Origin: Plasmodium malariae
Taxonomy: Eukaryota > Apicomplexa > Aconoidasida > Haemosporida > Plasmodiidae
NCBI RefSeq assembly: GCF_900090045.1
Contig: NC_041782.1
Location: 2,008,501-2,072,500 of the forward strand
Length of the DNA: 64,000 bases
Direction: 5' to 3'
This document shows, piece after piece, positions 1-10,900 of the stretch. Within the stretch, counting starts at the first letter, position 1; every line of letters begins with the position of its first letter. The translations under genes were made by a program, and so were the position numbers. The notes under the pieces were generated by a model. It did no database searches. It worked only from the letters and a program-made list of their open reading frames with translations, and had not been told where the DNA came from.

Positions 1-3000
1 ATTTGGATAAATTGGTATCTTTGTGTCATCGCTTTCTCTATTTTTTTCCAGCAAAGTTGAGTCTGCTGAGGGTAAGCGCTTTGGAGAATTAAAACTATCA
101 ACCGTATGATTTTGCACACCGAGATTTTGCACACTACGATTTTCCTCATCATTGTCCTTACCCGTCCACTCATCTGCCTGATCCATTTCATTCTTTCCTT
201 TTTCACAACTGTCCAAATTTTCATTTTCATTAAATTGGCTAAAATTTTCCGATGTTTTTCTTTTTCCTTCATTCGAAAAAGTCAACTTTTCAATTTTGTA
301 TAACAAAGCTTCAATCTTATCTTGCAATAACTTTTCTTTATTTTCATATATTTCTTTAATTTGACTAATCTTCTTTTGCGTTTCCATATCGAACTGTTCT
401 TTAAACTTTTTTTCTAATTCCATTTTTTCCTTTTTTATTTGTTTTTTTAAATCTACTATAGCTACATTTTGCTGTTCTCTCAAATTTTTTTCTTTACATA
501 TTTCTAACTCAAGGAGTTTACATTTCTCAATGAGATTCGTAATTTCCTTTTTATAAGTCTCCTTGTCTTGTTCATATTTTAATATGGTATTGTTTAAATC
601 TTGAATAAGGGAATCCTTTTCCTCCAAACTTTTATAATTTTCATTCGTTTCATTAATTAAAGTACTCACTTTGATTTTATACTCGTTATATTCTTTTTCA
701 ATTTCTAATTTCTCTTCTTGTATTTTATTAAAATTTAATGCTTCCATTTTTTTACATTCATTTAATTCGTTTTGAAAAATGTCCTGAACACATGCAGGAA
801 TTTTAATATTTCCATGCCTCTCTTCAAAAATGTTTTGTGGAATGATAAAATATTCCTTATTTTGTTTGAAGCATATAAGGCGACTATTGTCCGTAGCAAA
901 GCAGAACAAAACGTCGTTATCCGTTAAATTACAATCCAGCACATCCTGCTTCTGCTTATGCTTGTTCATTTTATCATCGTTCTCCTGTTCTAATGCGTAA
1001 ATTATCGCTTCTTTTTCTTCTAACTGTATTTTCAAAATTTTATTTTCTTCGTCCAGTTTGTTTATCTCATCAATATGCGAACTAATTTCCTTTTGTAATT
1101 TATAATTTGTGTCCTGTTCAAAGTCATATTTTTTACATAACTCATTATGAAGATTATTTTGCTGTTCTAAAGCCTTTTTATATGTAATCATTTCTTCTGT
1201 ATATTTAGAGCTCCATTTTTCTATTTCTTCTTCCTTTCTTTTAATTTCACTTGAATATTTTGCTATTTCTTCTTCATTATATTTACATTTCATTTTTAAT
1301 TCTTCAAATTCTTTTTTATTATTTAAGGTGTATGCCTTAAATTTCGATAGAAGACAAATTTTTTCCTTTTTCATATTTTCCATCGATTTTTTCAACTCAT
1401 TTATTTCTTCAAGTAAATGTGTGCATTTATTATTTAAATGTACATTTTCATTGTTGTTATTAATTGGAATAGATCCATCGGTTTCGTCCTTGTTATTATA
1501 ACAGTTGTCTACTTGCTCGTTATCATCTATGCAACTTCTCTTGTTTATAAGGCGATCTTTGTCATTAGCATCCAAGTTAGAACATTTGTTATTTATTTCC
1601 GAATTATCCTTTCGGTTGGGAGTATTGACACGGCTGTCCTTATCATCCCCACTAACGATGTGCGTGTTTAAGTGATCCTTCTTAACTTCATCAGAGTTAT
1701 TTAGATCAGGGTTACATAGATCAGTGTTATTTCTATCAGTACTATTTTCTCTGTCGCTAATTTCATCGTTATTATTTTCATCCTCATTCGTATCTTCCTC
1801 TTTCCTTTTATACTCCTCTTCATCACCTACATTAATAAAATTGTTTTCCTCATTCTCATACACTTTTTCAATATTAATACCATAACTCATGTTACCGTCG
1901 CATAAGTTATAGTTGCTTATATTACTACTACTTCTGTTACCACTACTTCTGTTACCACTACTTCTGTTACCACTACTTCTGTTACCACTACTTCTGTTAC
2001 TACTACTTCTGTTACCACTACTTCTGTTACCACTACTTCTGTTACCACTACTTCTGTTACCACTACTTCTGTTACTACTACTTCTGTTATCGTCCCTTAT
2101 GTTATCACAATTACGATCCCCACTTTCATCGCAGTTGTCATTATTATTACTATTATTACTATTACTATTACTATTATTAATAGTAGTATTATTAGTAGTA
2201 GTATTATTATTACTATTATTATTACTGCTATTACTATTATTATTAGTAGTAGTATTATTACTATTACTATTATTATTAGTAATAGTAGTATTATTAATAG
2301 TAGTATTATTAGTAGTAGTAGTATTATTAGTAGTAGTATCATTACTGCTATTGCTATAGTCATACTCATCCAAATTGCCATGCTCACAATTGTTAGTGTT
2401 GTTTCTGTCATTACAATTATTACTATGTGTATAATTATTGCTGTCCTTGTAACTGTTCATGTTCATGATGCTGTTATTCGCACAGTCGTCACTATCGTTC
2501 ATGTAATGCTTATCAGTATGATTATCACTAATATCATTATTATTATCATCATTATTATCATTATTATTATTATCATTGTCATTATCATAATTATTATCAT
2601 CATTATTATTATTATTATCATTATCATAATTATTATCATCATTATTATTATTATTATTATTATCATTATCATCATTATTATCATCATTATTATCATCATT
2701 ATTATCATTATTATTATTATCATTATCATTATCATAATTATTATCATCATTATTGATTCCTTTCCAATTTTCCTTGTTACTGCTCCTTACTGGGTAACTT
2801 TTGGGGTCTTTGACCCCTCTTGTTGGGAACATATTGCAGTATTCTGAACTATCTGTAAAATTAACAGAAGTGCTCCGAGATTTACAATAATTATCATCAT
2901 TTAAAAATGCATCGTATACCATATCAGTGGACGTTGCTTCCTTTTCATAGTTAAATGAGATTATATTATTATTCATTTCATCGAGATCTTCTTTTGCTTT

Positions 3001-3363
3001 ATTGTAATTATGTAAAACCTTCTCCGAATTGGTAATTTTATTACTGTTATTATATGGCATCAAATATTTTTTTCCATTTTTTTCCTTTAAATTTTCTTGA
3101 TCCATTTTAAAATTAGTTGTGCAAAAAGTGTCATTTAAAGTTCTGAACAAGTCATCATCTTTTAAATTTTTTTTTTCTCTTGAATTAAGACAATAAGCAT
3201 TATTTTGAAAAGAATTTATTTCTACAAAGTGTTCCTTTCCGTTGTTGTAATTTATACTACTTTGATAGCTATCGATTTGTTCAAAATTATCATCATCACT
3301 TTCTATGAACACGCCGCCCTTTTCTTTAAAGCGGCTTCCGAACGCGTCATTTTCATTCAGCAT
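1..3363 (-). CDS. Conserved Plasmodium Asn/Ser-repeat coiled-coil protein, partial (C-terminus beyond window)
   Basis: The minus strand is open from an ATG at 3363 to the left edge, about 1,121 codons without a stop. An in-frame TGA lies 15-18 bases before the ATG, which fixes this start. The protein begins MLNENDAFGSRF and has an acidic N-terminal 200 residues. An Asn/Asp tract (about residues 205-278), an Asn/Ser/Thr tract (about 330-415) and a pentapeptide array of the GNRSS type (about 422-480) follow. From about residue 640 to the edge the composition becomes Glu/Lys/Leu/Ile heptad-like, typical of a long coiled coil, interrupted near residue 825-875 by a short globular-looking stretch with Cys, Phe and Ile. 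There is no signal peptide or membrane segment. I do not recognise the family; a structural or vesicle-tether-like role would be a guess from the coiled coil alone. It is divergent from the next gene, with 4.5 kb between the two starts. Confidence 0.85.
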   Translation of the reverse strand, partial: MLNENDAFGSRFKEKGGVFIESDDDNFEQIDSYQSSINYNNGKEHFVEINSFQNNAYCLNSREKKNLKDDDLFRTLNDTFCTTNFKMDQENLKEKNGKKYLMPYNNSNKITNSEKVLHNYNKAKEDLDEMNNNIISFNYEKEATSTDMVYDAFLNDDNYCKSRSTSVNFTDSSEYCNMFPTRGVKDPKSYPVRSSNKENWKGINNDDNNYDNDNDNNNNDNNDDNNDDNNDDNDNNNNNNNDDNNYDNDNNNNNDDNNYDNDNDNNNNDNNDDNNNDISDNHTDKHYMNDSDDCANNSIMNMNSYKDSNNYTHSNNCNDRNNTNNCEHGNLDEYDYSNSSNDTTTNNTTTTNNTTINNTTITNNNSNSNNTTTNNNSNSSNNNSNNNTTTNNTTINNSNSNSNNSNNNDNCDESGDRNCDNIRDDNRSSSNRSSGNRSSGNRSSGNRSSGNRSSSNRSSGNRSSGNRSSGNRSSGNRSSSNISNYNLCDGNMSYGINIEKVYENEENNFINVGDEEEYKRKEEDTNEDENNNDEISDRENSTDRNNTDLCNPDLNNSDEVKKDHLNTHIVSGDDKDSRVNTPNRKDNSEINNKCSNLDANDKDRLINKRSCIDDNEQVDNCYNNKDETDGSIPINNNNENVHLNNKCTHLLEEINELKKSMENMKKEKICLLSKFKAYTLNNKKEFEELKMKCKYNEEEIAKYSSEIKRKEEEIEKWSSKYTEEMITYKKALEQQNNLHNELCKKYDFEQDTNYKLQKEISSHIDEINKLDEENKILKIQLEEKEAIIYALEQENDDKMNKHKQKQDVLDCNLTDNDVLFCFATDNSRLICFKQNKEYFIIPQNIFEERHGNIKIPACVQDIFQNELNECKKMEALNFNKIQEEKLEIEKEYNEYKIKVSTLINETNENYKSLEEKDSLIQDLNNTILKYEQDKETYKKEITNLIEKCKLLELEICKEKNLREQQNVAIVDLKKQIKKEKMELEKKFKEQFDMETQKKISQIKEIYENKEKLLQDKIEALLYKIEKLTFSNEGKRKTSENFSQFNENENLDSCEKGKNEMDQADEWTGKDNDEENRSVQNLGVQNHTVDSFNSPKRLPSADSTLLEKNRESDDTKIPIYPN
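1922..2095 (-). repeat. 15-bp coding minisatellite (GNRSS repeats)
   Basis: Tandem 15-bp units (plus strand gttaccactacttct, with gttactactacttct variants) lie in frame in the minus-strand coiled-coil gene and encode Gly-Asn-Arg-Ser-Ser. About eleven near-identical units show recent homogenisation. Confidence 0.9.
2133..2752 (-). repeat. Trinucleotide low-complexity coding tracts (Asn/Ser and Asn/Asp)
   Basis: Two long tracts of att/act/agt and att/atc triplets encode Asn/Ser/Thr (about 2133-2340) and Asn/Asp (about 2530-2752) on the minus strand. They are separated by about 190 bp of less repetitive coding sequence. The frame stays open through both. Confidence 0.85.
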
Positions 3364-3396
3364 TTTTATTCCTCATTCAGGGTGCTGTTTTATTTA

Positions 3397-3610
3397 TTTA
3401 TTTAATCTATTTATTTTACTTATTTATTCTACTTATTTATTCTACTTATTTATTCTACTTATTTATTCTACTTATTTATTCTACCTCTTTATTCTACTTA
3501 TTAATTTTACCTATTTATTCTATTTATTTATTTTACTTATTAATTTTACTTATTTATTCTATTTATTTATTTTACTTATTTGTTCTATTTATTTGTTCTA
3601 TTTATTTTTT
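3397..3610. repeat. 15-bp minisatellite (tattctacttattta type)
   Basis: Degenerate tandem 15-bp units built on ttattctacttattt start about 35 bp upstream of the ATG at 3363 on the minus strand. They would therefore lie in the 5' leader or proximal promoter of that gene. Confidence 0.85.
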
Positions 3611-3821
3611 TTAATTTTTTTATTTTATTTTATTTATGCCATTACAATATTAAACTGCAAATGCGAAAGATAGACTTTTTATTTGCCTTTAACGCCTTTT
3701 TGCGTTTGCATTTGATAGTCTCGTTTAACTCGCTAAAGGATGGAAAAGGTTAAGTACGGCAAATAAACTCTAGCTATGTATGTTTGTTTGTATATGCACG
3801 ATTAAAAACGCAGGCATATGC

Positions 3822-3857
<36 letters not shown>

Positions 3858-4698
3858 TCGTGGCAAAGGAAAACTCTCCAAATTGCGCTTGAACTATTTT
3901 TTTTTTTTTTTCTTTTTTTATTTTTCTTGTTTGTATAAGGCTGATAATTCTGATAATGCTGATAAAGCCGAATGCACGTATGGCTCAAATACTTAAGTGA
4001 GCTAAAAAAGGGGAAACAAAAATGTACGTACAATTATGTATATGCATCATATATACATAATAATATACATACACTACCACATTCGTAAGGCGAGTTTCTT
4101 ATTTTTTAACAAATGCTGTGGATGAGCCTGAAAAATTCAATGGATATTAATATAAATAGGAAAGCTTAAAGGAAATAATAATTTTTTTTTTTTTTAGTAA
4201 TATATAAAAAGGAAAATTAGCGACGATGCAAATACATTGAGTAGCCTATTACAATACATTTTTTACCATTCACTCAATTATATAATACTACATTACATAA
4301 TTTAACATTTCCTATTTTTTTTTTTTTTTTTTTTACTAAATTATGTTCAATTTTGTTTTTAAAGAAAAAAAAAAAAAAAAAAAATTTGTACTACTTCAAC
4401 AATGAGGGTAAGAAATCATAACAAATGTAAAACGTACACATAATAATATTACGTTCTAATAAAACTATATATTTTTTTTTTTTTAATGTTACACTGTGGT
4501 ACATTTTTGTCCTTTTTTAGGCTATTTTTTTTTTTTTTTTTGTTGTTTCTTTAATCCGCTTAAAAATACTATATATTAAATGGAAATATACACATTACTG
4601 AATTTTGTTAAAAAGGAAAAAAAATTAGCACAATAAAATTGGCTCCGTAAAATTACAGAAAATTTGCAGTAAAACTGTAGTAAAAATACCATAATATT

Positions 4699-4770
4699 GT
4701 ATAAAATTGACATAAAAATGTATAAAATTGACGTAAAAATGTATAAAATTGATGTAAAAATGTGTAAAAA
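4699..4770. repeat. 21-bp tandem repeat
   Basis: About three and a half copies of a 21-bp unit (tataaaattgacgtaaaaatg) lie in non-coding DNA. A related 20-bp unit is duplicated at about 4780-4820. Confidence 0.75.
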
Positions 4771-6139
4771 TGCCGTAAAATTGTATAGAATTGACAAAAT
4801 TGTATAGAATTGACAAAATTGTTGTAATACTGCAGTAAAACATGAATAGCTAATTAAATGATGGAGTTTGGCAAACACAACAGTGTAAATTTAACATCGC
4901 ATACGTACATAATAACTGACAAACATTACATTTGATGGGAAAAATGTAAAACATAACAGCTCTCATACGTTTTGAAGGTATAACAAATGAGATGCACAAG
5001 TATATAAGAATTATTTTTTAACAGTCGTGGTACTGCACTGCATATGAATATATGTATATTATATGTATATTTATATTTGTACGTTTATACATATTTATAT
5101 TTATATTTGTATGTATATTTTTTTTTTTTTTTTTTTACGTTACTCATACATTTGCACTTGATTTCACTAACAGCGTACTTGTATATATCCCTTTAAAACG
5201 TACGAGTTAAGCAATTTTTTTTTTAATGGGAAAAATATCTATGTAAAATCAAAACTATGTTCACTGTGCACATATGCACCAATAAGCGAATTAGAAATGT
5301 AGCATCACATTATGCGAATATATTTTGCACACAAATATGTTAATATGCGTACATATACGTACATACACATTTTTGTATGTACATTATAAATATATATATA
5401 TAAGTTTATATGTACATATGTACATGTATGTACGTGTAGAAATGTATACGATACGGACACCTAAACGGCTGAAAAAACTTGAATACAGTTGAGTGGAATT
5501 ATTTTATATATACGTGGTCCCAAAAATTATGCGATATATATATGTGCACAGGAGTGTGCAGCCAATATTTGGAAACTATTTGGCAAAGGAACGAATAAAT
5601 AACCAGGGTTGTTAACAAAATGAAACATAAGTTATTCTCGTAATAGGAAAAAAAAAAAAGAAGAAATTTTTATTTTATTGAGAATTATAATTTATGAATT
5701 TTTTAAATACTCCGTTTTGTTTTGTGATATTTTTCTGGGTTTTTTCATGTTATGTTATATCATGTTTCTTTTTTTCTCATGTCTTAACCTGTCTTTTTTT
5801 TATTTATTTTTTTTACTTTTTTTGTCGTACTTCTTACCTTTTGAACCGTTTGGCAATTTTTCAAATTGGTTTGTTCACTGTACTTCAACCATTATTATTG
5901 CTTTATCCGCTTATGTTGATGCATACACATTTTCCTCACCGCATTAAGAGATACATAGAATTAAAATTTTATGATATTAAGTTAAAGGCTCATAAGAAGG
6001 GAAGCAAAAAACGGATGGGTGAACAGGTAATAGTGTATCATGCTGCTCGTGATAAGGAACATAAAATAATTCGTATTTATCCATTTTCTTTTCATGGTGC
6101 AATTTAGAAGGAAAAAAAAAAAAAAAAAAAAATGCATTT

Positions 6140-6405
6140 GTATATATATATCTTGTATTAATATATATTTATATATATCTTGCATGTATATATATACTTA
6201 TATCTTGTATTAATATATATTTATATATATCTTGCATGTATATATATACATATATCTTGTATTAATATATATTTATATACATCTTACATGTATATATATA
6301 CATATATCTTGTATTAATATATATTTATATATATCTTACATGTATATATATACATATATCTTGTATTAATATATATTTATATATATCTTGTATATATATA
6401 TATAT
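6140..6405. repeat. About 52-bp tandem repeat, roughly five copies
   Basis: A unit of about 52 bp repeats about five times. It contains cttgtattaatatatattta followed by a second cttgcatgta/cttacatgta half. Units differ by single bases (gcatg versus acatg). It is non-coding. Confidence 0.85.
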
Positions 6406-7913
6406 ATTTATATGTACTAACGTTGTTCCCTGGAGTGCGTCCTGAACAGGTACGATGAACACTATACAAATATAACAAAATGAACTACACACGTTTGTGT
6501 ATAAATGAAAAATTTTACTAATTGAATTGTGAAGTAAACCTCTATGAGTATTTTAATTCCCTGCGTTTTTAGTATAAGGAATTATATGCTCTTTCTCGTT
6601 TTTGCGTGTATCAAAACTTGCGTTTATACTTATGTCTGTTCCGGCAGTGGTGTATATATATGTGTAGCCCCCTTTACAAATAATGCCAAGGGAGGAGCGT
6701 GTATTTGGAGAAATAAAAAAAGATACATGTACCTTATAATGATAAAAATCAAGTGTATGCATTCGAGAGTGTGTTACCTTTTTTACGCTCAGTAGATATA
6801 CATATATTTAGATTATACAAAAAGACGTTTAAAATTTTTTTAGAAATTTTCATTTTTCTCCTTCCCAAGTGACTGTACCGTTATCATATATTAACAAATT
6901 ACTTTCTTTTTAATTAAAAAAAAAAAGAAAATAATAAAATAAGTAAAAAAAATAAATAAATAAAAATAGGAAAACAACATAATAATTAGAAGGAGAATTA
7001 GGAGAAATATCAATTTAAGGAGAAAAAAAAAAAAAAAAAAAAAGGGAACAATATTCATGGATCCCTATGTCCGTTTTGCACTTCAAGACAAATCAGTACC
7101 CCACATTTTTATCAACTTAAATCTCGATTTTTTTTTTTTTTTTTTTTTTTATATTGATATAAATTCCTCTATTTTTAAGTAAATTATCTTAAAAGAGGCC
7201 GTTAAATAAAAAGTAGAAAATACTGGTATACATACAAGCCCATACTAATAAATGTGCACATATATATATGTAAACATACGTATATATACATGTGTATACA
7301 TATAAATGCATACGTATGTATGACATTCTAAAACGTCAAAGACGCGGTACAAAGTAATAGTGTAAAAAATAGGGGGCGTAACATAACATTTTGTCCTTTA
7401 ATGCTATATAGATGCTTAAAACAAGCAGAAGCGGGAAATAACGCACGCATATATATATATATATATATGTAAATATATACACGTATGCATGTATGTATAC
7501 ATATAAAACTTAATAGTCATGTATGTCTAAAGGGTAGAAAGACTGCGCGTTCTTCCGTGCACCTTATTATATATGTATATAGCAAGGGTGTTATAATGTA
7601 ATAATAAGAAAACCTTAAAATAGGATAAAAAAATATAAGTTACAGTTGAACAGGGTGATATTGCTTTCTTTGTCAACATAAAGCTTTATCAATACTACAT
7701 TTTATGATAATTTTTCTTATTCTTCTCAATTTTGTGTACATACATAAATATACATGTATGGGTATATTTACATGTACGTATATATACGCATATAAGTGCA
7801 CATACATGTATGTGTATATATGGGAATATATTTGTGTGCACTTCTTTCCTTCTGGTGAGACCTAATGTCAGTTACCAGCCCCCTGATTAGCTAATCCGCT
7901 TCATATATTAATC

Positions 7914-10900
7914 ATGAATAGTAATATTGGTAACTACCATAACAATATAAATAATGGACTTAAACAACGTTACTTTCGTAATGACAATTTATGTAATGAG
8001 TTAGCATATGATGGAAGCGCTGGTAGATATTACACGACCCCTGTGGGCAATTTCTACTCTTCATCAGTCGGTAATGATGCACGTGCTAATAATGCTAAAC
8101 ATAGTAGTAATTGTTCTATTACAATATTAGAAAATAATAATATAAACAACATTACTTTAACAGCAGCAGTAGTACACATGTGGGAGCAGAAAAAAAAAAA
8201 AAAAAAAAAAAATATATAGGAAACAATTACTACCAAACATATATTCAATAAAACACAAATGTGTGTATTTCCTTTACTTTTCATCAGGAGACGGTTGCAT
8301 ATCAAACTATAAGCTTAATGCCCAAAATACTGACATGTTCATATATCAGAAAAGAAACACTAATGATGAAAACAATTTAAATAGAACCAAGTGTTCTCTT
8401 GAGGGATACACGTCAAATAGTCTCAGTCAAAGTAATGACAAGAATTTATGTGTACAATGTACTTGCTTCAGGATACCCTCTACTCAACTCAGTAGTTTTG
8501 ATGATAACATAAAAAATATACATGGTAAAAAAAATGCTCTTCCTAAGGCCTCTGTGCCATTCCTAGGCTACAACTTCCCTCCTGCTCCTTCCATCAATGG
8601 TATTGATAGTATTAGCAGTATTGACAGTATTAGCAGTATTGGCAATATTAGTGGTATTGGAAATATTAGCGGTATTGGAAATATTAGCGGTATTGGAAAT
8701 ATTAGCAGTATTGGAAATATTAGTGGTATTGGAAATATTAGCGGTATTGACAACAACAATGAAAATGTATTGTATTACGCAAACAATAATGCTTGCTCTT
8801 TACATCAATGTGTGGGTTCCCAAGTCAACGCAAACGTAAACAACAGAATAGCAAAGTTCACTACTACAAATGATAGTAAAAAAAATGCTAACATAATATA
8901 TAACGCGAATGATAATTTAAGCTATAATTTATGCGAAATTTTGAGTAATAATTTGAGTCAAAATGTCGGAAATATTTCAAGTCAAAATGTCGGAAATATT
9001 TCAAGTCAAAATATGAGCAATAATTCAAGTCAAAATATGAACAATATTTCAGGTCAAAATATGAACAATATTTCAGGTCAAAATATGAACAATATTTCAG
9101 GTCAAAATATGAACAATATTTCAGGTCAAAATATGAGCAATATTTCAAATCAAAATGTGGGTAATATTTCAAATCAAAATATGAGCAATAATTCGAGTCA
9201 AAATGTAAATGGCCATTTGCGTCAGAATTTTAGCCAAAGTTTTAATCAAAACATTGCCCAAAATTTGAACAGCAATTTGATTGGAAATTTGACTGGAAAT
9301 TTAAGTAATAATTTAACGCGCAATTTAAATAATAATTTGAATGACAATTTGGGCGACAATTTATATGGCACTTTTAATGGAAATTCAAACGACAATTTAT
9401 TTCCCCTTTTGAACGAAAGTAGTAACAAAAGGGAGGGACATACGAATAACGCCATTTTAAGTGAACGTATTAATGAAAATGTAAACAATTCCATTCAGCA
9501 TCTTTTAGAAAATAGAAATAAAGATTCTGACTGTAGTAATTTAAACTTGCGTTGTACCAATCTCAACTATTTAAAATTTAATGCATTGAAAAATCCGCAA
9601 AATTGTAATGCTTTATTATATCACCCTGATTTAAATGTGTGTGTGTTAAGCAATATGCATAACGGTAACAGTACCGGCAGTGTAAGCGGAGTTACGAATG
9701 TGGGCACAGTTGGCAATATAAGCAGTGTTAACAATGTTAGTAACATTAGCAGTAACAGCAATGTCAGATGTAACAACGGAAGTAGCAACATACCAAATGA
9801 AAACTTAATTATGCCTACGCCAAATAGCACGAGGGACAGGATAATCACTTCCCCCCATGCTAATCTAGCGAACAGTATAAATAATGGCATGATAAACCCA
9901 TCGACCAACTTGGTTGGCAATACGTCCAGTATTAACCTCAACGTGCCAAGTGGTAATGTTAACAAGGACATGCTGAATATCCCCCCTCCGAATGTAAGTT
10001 TCAACATGACAAACGCAAATGTAAATACAGTTTATAGGGAAGCACCCCGTTTGACTGCACCTTATAGGGAAGCACCCCATGTGAGCACGGACTTGCCACT
10101 ATTAAACTGTACCAAAATAAATAACACAAGAAGAGAAAGCATAAACCAGAATTTAATTAATTCTTACTCTGATGGAAATACAACTATAGCTCCTCTATTT
10201 GAAAACAAGAATGCTATGTATAGAGAAAGCCTAGAACCAAGTAATGTTTTAAATAACAAAAATTCGAACAACTACTTAACTATAAATAATGAACAACTAC
10301 TGTGTAACAATGTATTCCAAGAAAAAATTGCAAAAAATTTACAGCATACAACACATATGAACAATTTTAGCGGAATGTTAAGTAGTCATACGATATATAA
10401 TAGCAAATTGAGAAATGAGAGTTGTAATGAAAGTAAAAATACAACTGTACCAAGCATGAACAACATTCCAATTAATCATTATAAAAAAGAATACATGTAT
10501 GAATACTACTTAAACCCCATAGATAAGAATAAGAAGCATTCGAGAAATAGAAAATCATTTTATTCTTTTAATGAAAGCTTAAACTATGATGCTAATGTTG
10601 AAGATAAGATGAAACTGAGAAATAATTTTTCCCATAATAATAACTGTTCTAATGTAAATGAAAATAATACTCTAATGAGAAAGCCAAGTGAAGATTTATA
10701 CACACAGTATAAGGGTGTGACATATGAACATAAAAGGTTAAGAAGCTTTAGTAAAGGTAAAAATTTTAACAGAGTATCCACAAATTTAAGCAATAAAAGT
10801 GGAATTAAAAAGAGATACAATTCGACTTCCATTAGTAGTAATGCATCATCCACTTATAACAATGATAAAATGAAAAAAAATCATAAAAAAAAAAAAAAGA

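Larger units (their letters stand above)
3364..7913. other. 4.5-kb intergenic region between divergent genes
   Basis: It holds poly(A)/poly(T) runs (for example around 4316-4335, 4364-4383, 7024-7044), (TA)n runs (3822-3855, 7450-7467) and several minisatellites listed separately. The few short open frames (for example 5694-6107 and 6544-6795) are T-rich, without recognisable domains. This is the shared upstream region of the genes starting at 3363 (-) and 7914 (+). Confidence 0.7.

Noticed and set aside
4401..4525. ATGAGG followed by gtaaga, resembling a two-codon first exon
   Set aside because: The candidate acceptor near 4520 leads into a poly(T) run and an early stop, so no coding exon can be joined.
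5694..6107. Open frame of 137 codons with a hydrophobic start and basic C-terminal part
   Set aside because: The first half is a T-rich tract that gives Phe/Leu by composition, no domain is recognisable, and the frame runs into a poly(A) block. A donor-like cag|gtaata is present, but no convincing partner exon was found.
6544..6795. Open frame of 83 codons with Cys/Tyr-rich sequence
   Set aside because: It overlaps an equally long open frame on the opposite strand, and its composition follows the tatata/tgtata DNA. No homology is apparent.
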